Assembly: GCF_030684675.1 (NCBI RefSeq)
Contig: NZ_JAUXXZ010000076.1
Location: 1-64,000 of the forward strand
Length of the DNA stretch: 64,000 nt
DNA from: Daejeonella sp.
GTDB taxonomy: Bacteria; Bacteroidota; Bacteroidia; Sphingobacteriales; Sphingobacteriaceae
Direction: 5' to 3'
The notes below the pieces were generated by a model. The model had not been told where the DNA came from, did no database searches, and saw only the letters and a list, made by a program, of their open reading frames with translations. This document shows positions 1 through 8,648 of the stretch, piece after piece (position 1 is the stretch's first letter; each line of letters opens with the position of its first letter). A program made the translations under genes and the position numbers.

Positions 1-684
1 GCGATCAATCTGACGGTTTCCGGTGGAACTGCACCGTATTCATACACCTGGAGTTCTGGTCAGGCAACGGAAGACCTGAGTGCTTTGACAGCAGGTTCTT
101 ATACCATTACAGTGACTGATTCGAAAGGATGTACCGTTACAAAAACTATTTTGATTACTCAACCCACTGCTATTCTTTCAATAAGCAGCACTCAAGCCAA
201 TATCAATTGCTTCGGTGAGAGTACCGGTGCAATTAACCTGACAGTCTCGGGGGGCACTGCTCCTTATTCATACACCTGGAGTTCAGGTCAAACTGCCAAA
301 GACCTCAATGCTTTAGCAGCAGGTTCTTACACCGTTACCGTCACAGATTCGAAAGGATGTACCGCTACAGAAACGATTCAGATTACTCAACCTGCTGCAA
401 TACTTGCAATAAGCAGTACTCAAACCAATATCAATTGCTTCGGTGAGAGCACCGGCGCAATCAATCTGACAGTTTTGGGTGGAACTGCACCATATTCTTA
501 CAGCTGGAGTTCAGGGCAGGCGACAGAGGATCTAAGTGGAATAAAATCTGGAAGCTATTTCGTAACAGTGACAGATGCGAAATCCTGTACTAAAAAATTA
601 GAAATTTCGATAAGCCAGCCCGAGCGAATGTCCGTTTCACTAATAGTCAAAAATGCTTCATGTATGAATACTTCCGATGGTAGC
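1..684 (+). repeat. Tandem 228-bp coding repeats (SprB repeat units)
   Basis: Units start at 1, 229 and 457, an exact 228-bp (76-codon) period. A fourth diverged unit starts near 682. By my count units 1 and 2 differ at 12 of 76 residues, and silent DNA differences are also present. The array runs off the left edge, so the copy number is unknown. High similarity between neighbours makes this a recombination-prone stretch. Confidence 0.85.
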
Positions 685-1830
685 ATTATTGCAAATATAA
701 TAGGAGGGAAGGCACCATACAGTCTGATCTGGAATGAGAATAAAGATTTTAAAAATCCTGAAATAAAGAACGTAAAGACGGGTAAATATACTCTCCTAAT
801 TACAGATTCAAATGGATGTTCCCTCAAAACTGAAACTGAGATTTTATATGGAGATTGTTCGCCAATTGCACTGGATGATAGCTTTAAAACGGAGCAGCAG
901 GTCCCTTTTACGGGTGATGTGTCTCCAAATGATTCTGATCCTAATAATGAAAATTTGACCTTCCTTAAATTGTCAGAACCCGGCAATGGAAAGATTGTCT
1001 TTAATCAGGATGGAAAATTCAGTTTCCAGCCGGATAGTGGTTTTAATGGACAGACTAGTTTTACTTATCAGATTTGTAATATCAGCGGAAATTGTCAAAC
1101 AGCTAAGGTGCAAATAACTGTGACTCCTGTTTCTCTTGTAAGTCTTAGCCCTGAAATTTCTTCAGTTAAAGAGGGCGGAAAGGTCAATATTACAGCCAGA
1201 TTAAGGCAAACATTTACTGAAGATGTGTTCGTTACTCTCGAATACAGTGGAAAAGCAGAAAAGGAAAAAGATTATTTGGTTCTGGATAATTATCAGGGTT
1301 TAAAAATACCCAAAGGTTCACTTTCAACAACTGATAAAATTACAATTGCCGTGGTAAATGATGCATTTGAGGAGGGCATTGAGGACATCAAAATAAAGAT
1401 TAAGACAGTCTCAAATCCTGCAGTTAAAATAGGAAATGGAGCTCTGGTTACGATTAATGATGTATATCCACCTCCACCAATAACTGACGTTCCTGGTGTA
1501 GAACTTGTTAATCAGGATATAGAGATTGATCCGCTTCTGTCACCAAACGGCGACGGTCTTGGAAATGAATATTTCACTATCAATAATATTGAAGAGTATC
1601 CTGATAATGAGGTCATTATATTCAACAGATGGGGTAATGAATTATTCAATATTAAGTCATACAATAGCAGTGACAGGACATTTAAAGGTTATGCGAATAA
1701 AGGCCTGCTTGTCAATTCTGAGGCGCCCCTTACTGATGGAGTCTATTTCTATATCGTTAATACATTCATAACAAATGATGGTGTTAGAACCAAAAATATG
1801 AACAGAGGTTATCTTATACTTAAAAGGTAA
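1..1830 (+). CDS. SprB-repeat surface protein with T9SS type B sorting domain (5' truncated by window edge)
   Basis: The reading frame is open from base 1, so the N-terminus lies outside the window; 609 codons are visible. In order they hold three 76-residue SprB-type repeats (core APYSYTWSSGQ, then GSYTVTVTDSKGC) and a fourth diverged one up to about codon 285. A cadherin/Ig-like module starting near SPIALDDSF follows (codons 287-375), then a Calx-beta-like module (about 378-485). The last roughly 100 codons are a gliding-motility-type C-terminal domain (LSPNGDG, FNRWGNELF, GVYFYI). Known for the family: this domain directs export by the type IX secretion system and attachment at the cell surface. 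The protein is probably a large adhesin or gliding-related surface protein; the ligand is unknown. Domain identity is confident, exact role is not. Confidence 0.85.
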   Translation, partial: AINLTVSGGTAPYSYTWSSGQATEDLSALTAGSYTITVTDSKGCTVTKTILITQPTAILSISSTQANINCFGESTGAINLTVSGGTAPYSYTWSSGQTAKDLNALAAGSYTVTVTDSKGCTATETIQITQPAAILAISSTQTNINCFGESTGAINLTVLGGTAPYSYSWSSGQATEDLSGIKSGSYFVTVTDAKSCTKKLEISISQPERMSVSLIVKNASCMNTSDGSIIANIIGGKAPYSLIWNENKDFKNPEIKNVKTGKYTLLITDSNGCSLKTETEILYGDCSPIALDDSFKTEQQVPFTGDVSPNDSDPNNENLTFLKLSEPGNGKIVFNQDGKFSFQPDSGFNGQTSFTYQICNISGNCQTAKVQITVTPVSLVSLSPEISSVKEGGKVNITARLRQTFTEDVFVTLEYSGKAEKEKDYLVLDNYQGLKIPKGSLSTTDKITIAVVNDAFEEGIEDIKIKIKTVSNPAVKIGNGALVTINDVYPPPPITDVPGVELVNQDIEIDPLLSPNGDGLGNEYFTINNIEEYPDNEVIIFNRWGNELFNIKSYNSSDRTFKGYANKGLLVNSEAPLTDGVYFYIVNTFITNDGVRTKNMNRGYLILKR

Positions 1831-1938
1831 ATAATTCATAGTTCTCTAATCAGAACAGACCTTCTTTTGCTTTGATAGCCCCGGTTCTTATCTTCTTTCA
1901 ATAAAATTTCGATATTTGAGCTATAAAACCCAATTATC

Positions 1939-2475
1939 ATGTATAATATAAAACTTAGTATTTCAATTTTTGCATTGGCGGCTTTGCTTGTAGCCTGCAA
2001 CCAGACTCAGGAAAGCAAAGAGACTCCTGCAAGTGATTCGCTTGTAACGGTACCTGTAGTTGCAGTTGAATTAAGAGACACATCAATCAACCAGGCTTAT
2101 AAATGTTATGTAGATCTTAAGGATGTACTTGTTACATCAAACGCATCTGAAGCCCGGATAGCTGCTGCAGAGCTTGGAGCCGCTTTGCGTAAGGTTAAAG
2201 GATCTGAAAATACCGCAGTTTTAGCCGATAAAATTGCCGCCAGTACTGATCTCTCAGAGCAGCGTACCAGTTTCACTGCTTTAAGTAATGATGTGATTAC
2301 TTTGTTTAAACAATCTGAGATATCTTCCGGTAGTATTTATATTCAATATTGTCCGATGGCCAACGAAGGAGAAGGTGGATACTGGCTTTCTTCACAGGAG
2401 GAAATAATGAACCCTTATTATGGTGATGAGATGCTTCATTGTGGTGAGGTGAAAGAAACTATAGCAAAGAAATAA
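1939..2475 (+). CDS. DUF3347 domain lipoprotein
   Basis: The 178-residue protein begins with a lipoprotein signal peptide: a hydrophobic stretch followed by lipobox LVAC at about residues 17-20. It is therefore probably anchored in a membrane facing the periplasm. The remainder matches DUF3347: the tail holds YCPMANEGEGGYWLS, then NPYYGDEMLHCGEV, the hallmark of the family. DUF3347 is often found next to or fused with metal-efflux adaptors and the Cys/Met/His-rich tail suggests metal contact, but function is not established. It stands alone between the surface protein and citrate synthase, with about 110 bp on the left and 175 bp on the right. Start ATG 1939 is the only one giving a signal peptide. 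Confidence 0.8.
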   Translation: MYNIKLSISIFALAALLVACNQTQESKETPASDSLVTVPVVAVELRDTSINQAYKCYVDLKDVLVTSNASEARIAAAELGAALRKVKGSENTAVLADKIAASTDLSEQRTSFTALSNDVITLFKQSEISSGSIYIQYCPMANEGEGGYWLSSQEEIMNPYYGDEMLHCGEVKETIAKK

Positions 2476-2621
2476 TTCGCATCTGTTTTAAGCTTTAATT
2501 TTTTTAGTTATAATTCAATAAATACCAGCCAATCTTTCACTATTTGTATACTTTTTTGATTTTTTAACAAAAATATTGCAAAAGCTTTTACCAAAATTAG
2601 GTCAAAAGCGCACATAATTAT

Positions 2622-2629
2622 TAGTTTTG
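2622..2629 (+). promoter_or_regulatory. Candidate Bacteroidota -7 box of gltA
   Basis: TAGTTTTG fits TAnnTTTG exactly and lies 21 nt before the gltA ATG, so the leader would be about 15 nt. I see no convincing -33 TTTG at the right spacing, so this is a candidate. Confidence 0.4.
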
Positions 2630-2650
2630 TGAATCAACTATTAGAATTTT

Positions 2651-3937
2651 ATGTCAGAATCAGCATCCCTAAAAATAGGAGAACAAACTTACGAACTGCC
2701 AATCATTACTGGTACTGAAGGTGAAAAGGCCATTGATATTTCTAAACTTCGGGACGCAAGCGGATATATAACTCTTGATTCTGGATATAAAAATACAGGC
2801 GCAACAAAAAGTGCCATTACATTTTTGGATGGGGAAGATGGGATATTAAAATACAGAGGCTATGGTATTGAAGAATTAGCAGAGAAATCTACTTTTATCG
2901 AAGTTGCCTATCTGTTGATTTATGGCGAATTACCAAATCAAACACAACTTGACGCCTTTCAGTCGAGTATTTCAAGACATACTCTGGTTCATGAGGATAT
3001 GAAGAAATTTTTTGATGGATTTCCTTCAAAATCTCATCCCATGGGTCAGCTTTCTTCCCTAATCTGCTCCCTATCTTCTTTTTATCCGGAATCATTAAAT
3101 GCAAAGCAAACGCCTGAAGAGCAAAATCTGACGATTATCAAGTTATTTGCAAAAATGACTACTGTGGTTTCCTGGATTTATAAAAAATCACTCGGACATC
3201 CGATCATATACCCACAGAATAATCTGGATTACGTAAGTAATTTTTTGAACATGACCTTTGGTCAGCGTACAGAAGAGATCCAAATTGATCCTGTAGTGGT
3301 GAAGGCAATGAATGTTTTATTCATTCTCCATGCTGATCATGAGCAAAACTGTTCAACTTCAACTGTTCGTATGGTTGGTTCATCAGACTGTAATTTATAC
3401 GCTTCAATTTCAGCAGGTATTTCAGCACTTTGGGGTCCACTTCATGGTGGTGCCAACCAGGCAGTAATTGAGATGCTTGAGGAGATTAAAAATGATGGTG
3501 GTGATACTGATAAATGGATCAATAAAGCAAAAGATAAGAACGATGGCTTCCGGCTTATGGGATTTGGCCATCGCGTTTACAAAAATTTTGACCCACGGGC
3601 TAAAATTATTAAGAAAGCATGTGATGAAATTCTTGATAAACTGGGTATTGATGATCCGGTTCTGGATATTGCTAAGAAACTTGAAACTGCAGCTTTGAAC
3701 GATCCTTATTTTGTTGATCGTAAACTTTATCCCAATGTAGATTTCTATTCTGGTATTATCTATCGGGCATTAGGCTTTCCAACGGATATGTTCACTGTAC
3801 TTTTTGCTTTAGGCCGTTTACCGGGATGGATTGCTCAATGGAAGGAAATGCGTGAAAATAAAGAACCAATTGGCAGACCAAGACAGATATTTATAGGTGA
3901 GACAGTGCGTACGTATGTAGATTTAAAGAATCGTTAA
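2651..3937 (+). CDS. gltA: Citrate synthase
   Basis: The 428-residue protein has the length of bacterial hexameric (type II) citrate synthases. It condenses acetyl-CoA and oxaloacetate to citrate in the first TCA step, in the cytoplasm. The catalytic triad can be placed: His in WGPLHGG (about residue 265), His in GFGHRVY (about 307) and Asp in PNVDFYSG (about 364), close to E. coli His264/His305/Asp362. The HADHEQNCSTST segment is also typical. The gene is monocistronic: a candidate promoter lies just upstream and a strong hairpin terminator follows. Start ATG 2651 gives the usual N-terminal beta domain. Confidence 0.97.
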   Translation: MSESASLKIGEQTYELPIITGTEGEKAIDISKLRDASGYITLDSGYKNTGATKSAITFLDGEDGILKYRGYGIEELAEKSTFIEVAYLLIYGELPNQTQLDAFQSSISRHTLVHEDMKKFFDGFPSKSHPMGQLSSLICSLSSFYPESLNAKQTPEEQNLTIIKLFAKMTTVVSWIYKKSLGHPIIYPQNNLDYVSNFLNMTFGQRTEEIQIDPVVVKAMNVLFILHADHEQNCSTSTVRMVGSSDCNLYASISAGISALWGPLHGGANQAVIEMLEEIKNDGGDTDKWINKAKDKNDGFRLMGFGHRVYKNFDPRAKIIKKACDEILDKLGIDDPVLDIAKKLETAALNDPYFVDRKLYPNVDFYSGIIYRALGFPTDMFTVLFALGRLPGWIAQWKEMRENKEPIGRPRQIFIGETVRTYVDLKNR

Positions 3938-3956
3938 TTCGCTGCTAAAATTATAG

Positions 3957-3993
3957 AAAAACTCCTTGGGCTAAAATCCATAGGAGTTTTTTT
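3957..3993 (+). terminator. Rho-independent terminator of gltA
   Basis: The arms AAAAACTCCT (3957-3966) and AGGAGTTTTT (3982-3991) pair over 10 bp around a 15-nt loop. The right arm runs into a T tract, 20 nt after the stop codon. Confidence 0.85.
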
Positions 3994-4511
3994 TGACAAA
4001 TAGAAGAGCTCAAATTTATTGAGAACAACTTGAAAACTATTTATTTATCCTGAGTTCAATATAAAATCTTGCGAGACTAATTAGATTGAAGATTTTCTTT
4101 TGTTTTAGAAAGTAAGGTATGTGATTCTTCAGTCGCGACAGTCTTGTGTTCTGCTTTATTTTTGTAGCAGTTCAGTATATATCATGAAATTTCGTGTTTC
4201 AAAAAAGCTACATCAGCCAGCCGGGTTTATTTCAAATGGCAGATGGTCCTATTGCCGGGCTTTCCCTTCCGATGAAAAACAGCCCCGGATAAAATAAACC
4301 TTGCCGGAGGAGGTATCTTCCGGCTATTCGTAATTTGAAATAGAACGCAATTTCTTGCCGGAAATACTCCGAAGGAAAGGGCTGAACCAGCCTATGACAC
4401 ACAGGTATTGATTTTCAAAATCAAATCATTGAGGTTCAAGAGCCTTATCTGACCAATTATAACCGTATTTTTTGCTCTTCCTTATATCGTCGAACTCAGG
4501 TTAATTTAATC
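3994..4511. other. Gene-free 0.5-kb stretch with a GC-rich self-complementary block (4205-4400)
   Basis: No credible ORF is seen on either strand. The core at 4205-4400 is more GC-rich than its flanks and can fold. GGTTTATTT (near 4215) is complementary to AAATAAACC (near 4292), enclosing a CCGGGCT / AGCCCCGG pair. A second hairpin is GCCGGA (4303-4308) with TCCGGC (4319-4324). GGGCTTTCCCTTCC near 4257 is roughly matched by the complement of GAAGGAAAGGGCT near 4371. It could be a dispersed intergenic repeat, a decayed mobile element, or a structured RNA; I recognise no known family. Flanks 3994-4200 and 4400-4511 are AT-rich and featureless. Confidence 0.4.
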
Positions 4512-5786
4512 CTACATCAAAATTCCTGCGATAGTTGCAGAAAGATAGGAGGCAAGAGTACCGCAGATCAGCGCCCTCATTCCAAGCTTGGCAAGGTCGG
4601 TTCTTCTCTCAGGGGATAACTCACCAATTCCACCAACCTGAATAGCAATTGAACTGAAATTTGCAAACCCACACAAAGCAAAACTGGTAATCAGTATAGT
4701 TTTCGGATCCAGGGTTTCTTTGATCTTTGCAAGGTCGAGATAAGCAACAAATTCATTGATTACCATTTTAGTACCCATTAAGGACCCTGCTATTTGAATG
4801 TCCTTGCCCGGAACGCCCATTGCGTATGCAAATATTGAGAAAAGCGATCCCAGAATTTGGTTTAGACTGAGTGTCTGTAAATTGATCCCAATGAAAGAAA
4901 GGGTTAATCCCAGACTGTGAAGTCCAAATCCAATTTTTCCAAGTACAAAATCAACCAGTGCGATGATAGCTATAAACCCGATTAGCATGGCCACAACATT
5001 TAAACCTACTTTTAATCCATCACTTGCACCATGGGAGATCGCATCGACCAGATTCGCATTTGTTTTCTTAATTTCTAAAGAAACCCTTCCTTTAGTTTCT
5101 GAGATTTCTGTTTCAGGCCATACGATCTTGGAAATGACTAATGCGGCAGGGGCGGCCATTAAACTTGCTGCTATGAGATATTCTGCCGGCACACCCAGAG
5201 CAATATAAACTGCCATGACACCACCGGCGATACAAGCCATGCTACCAGTCATAGAGGCTAATAATTCTGACATGGTCATGCCCTTTAAATAAGGTTTGAT
5301 CATAATCTGTGCCTCAACTTGCCCAACAAATGCACTGGCCACATTAGAAAGCGCTTCAGAACCCGAAACTCCCATTAATTTATAAACGATATAGGCTATG
5401 AACTTTACAATGCGCTGCATGATTCCAAGATAATAGGCAACACTAACTAATACTGCAACAAAAATGATGGTTGGGATTATGTTGAAGAAGAAGATAAATT
5501 CGTTACCATTACCAAATGCCTTACTCATATTGGCCGTATTCACCAATGGGCCGAATACGAATGCTGCTCCAGCCTGTGAAAAGTTCAGAATTTTTGTAAC
5601 TGCATCACCAAGCCAGGCGAAAATACTTTTGCCTATAGGGATTTTAAGTATGAACACTGCAAGAGAGATTTGTATCGCTAAACCGGAAAATACCAATTTG
5701 TAATTGATTGCCTTTCTATTATTGGACATAAGAAAGGCAATTGCAAAAATCAATACAACGCCAATCAGTCCGGTAAATCTCTCCAT
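4512..5786 (-). CDS. nupC: NupC-family concentrative nucleoside transporter
   Basis: The 424-residue integral membrane protein has an N-terminal pair of helices, a gate region (about residues 90-190) and a C-terminal transport domain. This is the order of concentrative nucleoside transporters, which take up nucleosides with Na+ or H+. Typical stretches are GQVEAQIMIKPYL, MTGSMACIAGGVMAVYIALG and LCGFANFSSIAIQVGGIG. It lies upstream of the bifunctional-nuclease gene on the same strand in divergent orientation to gltA. The two minus-strand genes could share a transcript (71-bp gap). Substrate range and coupling ion cannot be read from the sequence. Confidence 0.92.
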   Translation of the reverse strand: MERFTGLIGVVLIFAIAFLMSNNRKAINYKLVFSGLAIQISLAVFILKIPIGKSIFAWLGDAVTKILNFSQAGAAFVFGPLVNTANMSKAFGNGNEFIFFFNIIPTIIFVAVLVSVAYYLGIMQRIVKFIAYIVYKLMGVSGSEALSNVASAFVGQVEAQIMIKPYLKGMTMSELLASMTGSMACIAGGVMAVYIALGVPAEYLIAASLMAAPAALVISKIVWPETEISETKGRVSLEIKKTNANLVDAISHGASDGLKVGLNVVAMLIGFIAIIALVDFVLGKIGFGLHSLGLTLSFIGINLQTLSLNQILGSLFSIFAYAMGVPGKDIQIAGSLMGTKMVINEFVAYLDLAKIKETLDPKTILITSFALCGFANFSSIAIQVGGIGELSPERRTDLAKLGMRALICGTLASYLSATIAGILM

Positions 5787-5857
5787 AAGAATATTAGATT
5801 CTGATTAAAACGTGAAATTTAGAAATAAGAATTAGAATTAATACTTTTTAAAGAAAA

Positions 5858-6454
5858 TTATGAAGATTTTCTTCTCGAAAGTTCATCACGTAGTTTTGCA
5901 GCTTTTTCATAGGCTTCATCAGCCAGGGCATCTTTAAGTTTTGCTTTTAGCTCATCTTCTGTAAGGGAGCTGAAATTGATTGTCGTAGAAACTGCCTTTT
6001 CTTCAGCGGGAGCTTCGATATTCTCCAGAAATACAAATTCATTACCCTCAATTACTATTCCCGCTGTAGCTAAGATAAATTCATAGGTATAAATCGGACA
6101 ATCAAAACGTACCGCCAAAGCAATGGCATCAGAAGTTCTGGCATCAATCTCGGAAGTTTTTTTACCGTCAGAACAAATCAGTTTGGCAAAAAATATTCCG
6201 TCAACCAGATTATAAATTATAATCTCCTGTATGTTAATGTTGTATGAACCTGCGAGCGATTTGAATAGATCGTGGGTTAGTGGACGGCTTGGCGTCATCT
6301 TCTCAATCTCAATTGCAATAGCCTGGGCTTCAAAAGCCCCAATAATAATAGGAAGTCTTCTTCGCCCATTTATTTCCCCCAATACGAGTGCATAAGCCCC
6401 CGATTGAGTTTGGCTGTAAGAAAGGCCTACAATATCTAATTTTATCTTCTTCAT
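5858..6454 (-). CDS. Bifunctional nuclease (BFN/DUF151) domain protein with UVR motif
   Basis: The 198-residue protein has an N-terminal BFN domain (about residues 1-135; markers LPIIIGAFEAQAIAIE, DARTSDAIALAVRFDCPIY). A UvrB/UvrC-type helical hairpin closes it (about 160-195; DEAYEKAAKLRDELSRRK). BFN proteins are described as DNases/RNases in plants and are widespread in Bacteroidota, where the role is unclear. It sits 45 bp downstream of etfA on the same strand, so it could be the last gene of an etfB-etfA-BFN run. The length is normal for the Bacteroidota form with the UVR tail. Confidence 0.85.
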   Translation of the reverse strand: MKKIKLDIVGLSYSQTQSGAYALVLGEINGRRRLPIIIGAFEAQAIAIEIEKMTPSRPLTHDLFKSLAGSYNINIQEIIIYNLVDGIFFAKLICSDGKKTSEIDARTSDAIALAVRFDCPIYTYEFILATAGIVIEGNEFVFLENIEAPAEEKAVSTTINFSSLTEDELKAKLKDALADEAYEKAAKLRDELSRRKSS

Positions 6455-6499
6455 TAAATTAGCTAAAAATCAATGGAGCTCAAATAAGCGCGCCGGAGA

Positions 6500-7477
6500 T
6501 TAGGAATTTGATTTATAAGCCTTTATCGCCTCAATTAATTTAGGAATCACTTCAAATGCATCTCCCACAATTCCGTAATCTGCAACCTTAAAAAAGGGAG
6601 CTTCAGGATCTTTGTTGATTACTACAATAGTTTTAGATGAACTAACTCCTGCAAGATGCTGTATTGCGCCGGAAATACCAATGGCAATGTAGAGGTTAGG
6701 ACTTACTGCGATTCCGGTCTGGCCAACATGTTCTTCATGAGGGCGCCATCCCGCATCAGAAACAGGTTTAGAACAGGCCGTTGCTGCTCCCAGTACAGAT
6801 GCCAACTCCTCAATCATACCCCAGTTTTCAGGTCCTTTCATTCCGCGACCTGCCGAAACAACAAGTTCAGCATCTGGAAGTGCAATTTTATCACTTGCTC
6901 TTACAATCTCGGTAATCATCGTGCGAAAGTCAGATTCTTTAAATTCAGGTGTAAAATCTTCTACTTTACCGGTTGATCCACTTTCTTTAAGTTGATATGA
7001 ATTTGGATTTAGTGTGATAACCTTAATAGGAGAAACCAGTTCAACAATGGCGAATGCCTTTCCTGAAAATGCTGTTTTCTTTATCAAAAACTTATCATTG
7101 TCCATTTCAGGTAATTCAACAGCTGAATCGGCAAGTCCGGCCTTAAGTTTTACAGCTACACGAGGGGCAAGGCCCTTAGCACTGAATGTATTTGAGAAAA
7201 CAACAAGTGTAGAACCTTCTTTTTGGGCGGCTTCAGCAATGATTGATGCATACGCCTGATTGACAAAGGACTTTAATTTATCATTTGATACATTGAGCAC
7301 TTTTGTAGCACCGTATTTTCCAAGACTGCTCAGGTCAGCCTGATTTACATTGCCTATTGAAATAGCGATCAATTCTGTTTTTAACTGTTCTGCAATAGCA
7401 GCGGCGTAGGAAACCACTTCAAAGATAGATTTCTTGAATTTCCCCTCTGCATTCTCTACATATACTAAAACTGACAT
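6500..7477 (-). CDS. etfA: Electron transfer flavoprotein subunit alpha
   Basis: The 325-residue ETF alpha chain binds FAD and pairs with ETF beta to carry electrons from acyl-CoA dehydrogenases to the quinone pool. The N-terminal alpha/beta domain is followed by the conserved FAD domain: VVSAGRGMKGPENW, VGQTGIAVSPNLYIAIGISGAIQHLAG and INKDPEAPFFKVADYGIVGD. The gene follows etfB by 47 bp on the same strand, the usual order, so co-transcription is likely. Start ATG at 7477 gives the typical MSVLVYVE beginning. Confidence 0.95.
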   Translation of the reverse strand: MSVLVYVENAEGKFKKSIFEVVSYAAAIAEQLKTELIAISIGNVNQADLSSLGKYGATKVLNVSNDKLKSFVNQAYASIIAEAAQKEGSTLVVFSNTFSAKGLAPRVAVKLKAGLADSAVELPEMDNDKFLIKKTAFSGKAFAIVELVSPIKVITLNPNSYQLKESGSTGKVEDFTPEFKESDFRTMITEIVRASDKIALPDAELVVSAGRGMKGPENWGMIEELASVLGAATACSKPVSDAGWRPHEEHVGQTGIAVSPNLYIAIGISGAIQHLAGVSSSKTIVVINKDPEAPFFKVADYGIVGDAFEVIPKLIEAIKAYKSNS

Positions 7478-7524
7478 ATTCTCTTCTTTATAGCCTTAAC
7501 GGGCTTAATGAATTTATTATAGCT

Positions 7525-8262
7525 TTAAATAACTTTGGATTTGGTATGTAAAAGGTCAACCAGTTTCTCTGTTTCATCTACCCCAAGCATCGTTACTGAG
7601 CCACGGGGAGCTGGTATTGAATAGGATTTGAAATCTAGCAGCTTTTCGACCGACGAAGCTTCAATAATTTCCAATGGTTTAGTTCTTGCCGACATAATTC
7701 CACGCATATTTGGAATCTTAGGCTCAGCCACACCCTCAGCACAACTTGCAACAAAAGGGAATGAGACTTTCAGCATTTCCTTACCACCCTCAATTTCACG
7801 AACAAGACTGGCTTGATTACCATCAATATCTAATTTTTTGATAATCGAAATCGATGGGATATCCATAAACTCGCCAATCATTGAAGCAAGTTGAGATCCG
7901 TTATAATCAATTGATTCTCTGCCGGTAAGGATCATTTCAAAGCCTTTGTCTTTTGCATAATCAGCAATCTGAGCTGCTACAAAATAAGCGTCCCTTGGAG
8001 CTGAATTGACACGTACAGCGTCATCAGCACCAATTGCAAGAGCTTTTCTTATGGTTGGTTCAGAACTAATTTCACCAACATGTATGATGGTCACCGTGCC
8101 TTTTCCACCTTCAGTTAACTCGATAGCACGGGCTAGCGCAATTTCATCGTAAGGATTCAAAATATATTGAACACCTGCAGTATTGAATTGGGTATTATCG
8201 CCGCTAAAAGTTACTTTTGTTGTAGTATCTGGAACATTACTGACACAAACTAATACTTTCAT
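7525..8262 (-). CDS. etfB: Electron transfer flavoprotein subunit beta
   Basis: The 245-residue ETF beta subunit holds AMP and forms the heterodimer with EtfA. I chose ATG at 8262 (MKVLVCVSNVPDT). The frame stays open 18 codons further upstream, but that extension is not family-like and would overlap the divergent TPR gene. Family marks are NPYDEIALARAIELTE, DYNGSQLASMIGE and the C-terminal MSARTKPLE. A -7 box TAGATTTG lies at 8280-8287 on this strand, 17 nt before the start, so transcription probably begins close to the ATG. It leads a probable etfB-etfA operon. Confidence 0.95.
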   Translation of the reverse strand: MKVLVCVSNVPDTTTKVTFSGDNTQFNTAGVQYILNPYDEIALARAIELTEGGKGTVTIIHVGEISSEPTIRKALAIGADDAVRVNSAPRDAYFVAAQIADYAKDKGFEMILTGRESIDYNGSQLASMIGEFMDIPSISIIKKLDIDGNQASLVREIEGGKEMLKVSFPFVASCAEGVAEPKIPNMRGIMSARTKPLEIIEASSVEKLLDFKSYSIPAPRGSVTMLGVDETEKLVDLLHTKSKVI

Positions 8263-8279
8263 ATAGATTTCTGTTTTTG

Positions 8280-8287
8280 CAAATCTA
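8280..8287 (-). promoter_or_regulatory. Candidate -7 box of etfB
   Basis: Read on the minus strand this is TAGATTTG, an exact TAnnTTTG match 17 nt before the etfB start. It supports the shorter etfB start. No well-spaced -33 TTTG was found. Confidence 0.4.
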
Positions 8288-8307
8288 CTCAAAAAAGCCA
8301 AATTAAA

Positions 8308-8643
8308 ATGCATCATATCCGTTTACAAAAGCTTTTGGATTTTCTTAAAAATGAACCTGAAGATCCTTTTTTAAAATATGCACTTGCTACAGAGTATTTT
8401 AATGTCAATGACCATGAAAAAGCTTTGTTTTATTTTGAAGATCTGATCACTAATCATCCTGATTATGTTGGAACTTATTATCATTTGGGTAAATTATATG
8501 AAATAATTGACAGAAAGCCTGAAGCAATAGATATTTACAGAAAGGGGATGGAGGTTGCCAGGAAAAAAGGGGACATGCATGCATTTTCAGAGTTACAGAC
8601 GGTATTTAACTCTGCAAATGGTTTAGATTACGAAGACGACTAA
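8308..8643 (+). CDS. Small TPR (tetratricopeptide repeat) protein
   Basis: The 111-residue protein consists of about two and a half TPR helical pairs (DPFLKYALATEYFNVNDHEKALFYFEDLI, then YVGTYYHLGKLYEIIDRKPEAIDIYRKGM). It has no signal peptide, so it is probably a cytoplasmic protein-protein adaptor. It is divergent from etfB and only 5 bp upstream of the chromate transporter gene, so the two probably share a transcript. No specific function can be assigned. Confidence 0.8.
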   Translation: MHHIRLQKLLDFLKNEPEDPFLKYALATEYFNVNDHEKALFYFEDLITNHPDYVGTYYHLGKLYEIIDRKPEAIDIYRKGMEVARKKGDMHAFSELQTVFNSANGLDYEDD

Positions 8644-8648
8644 ATTTT

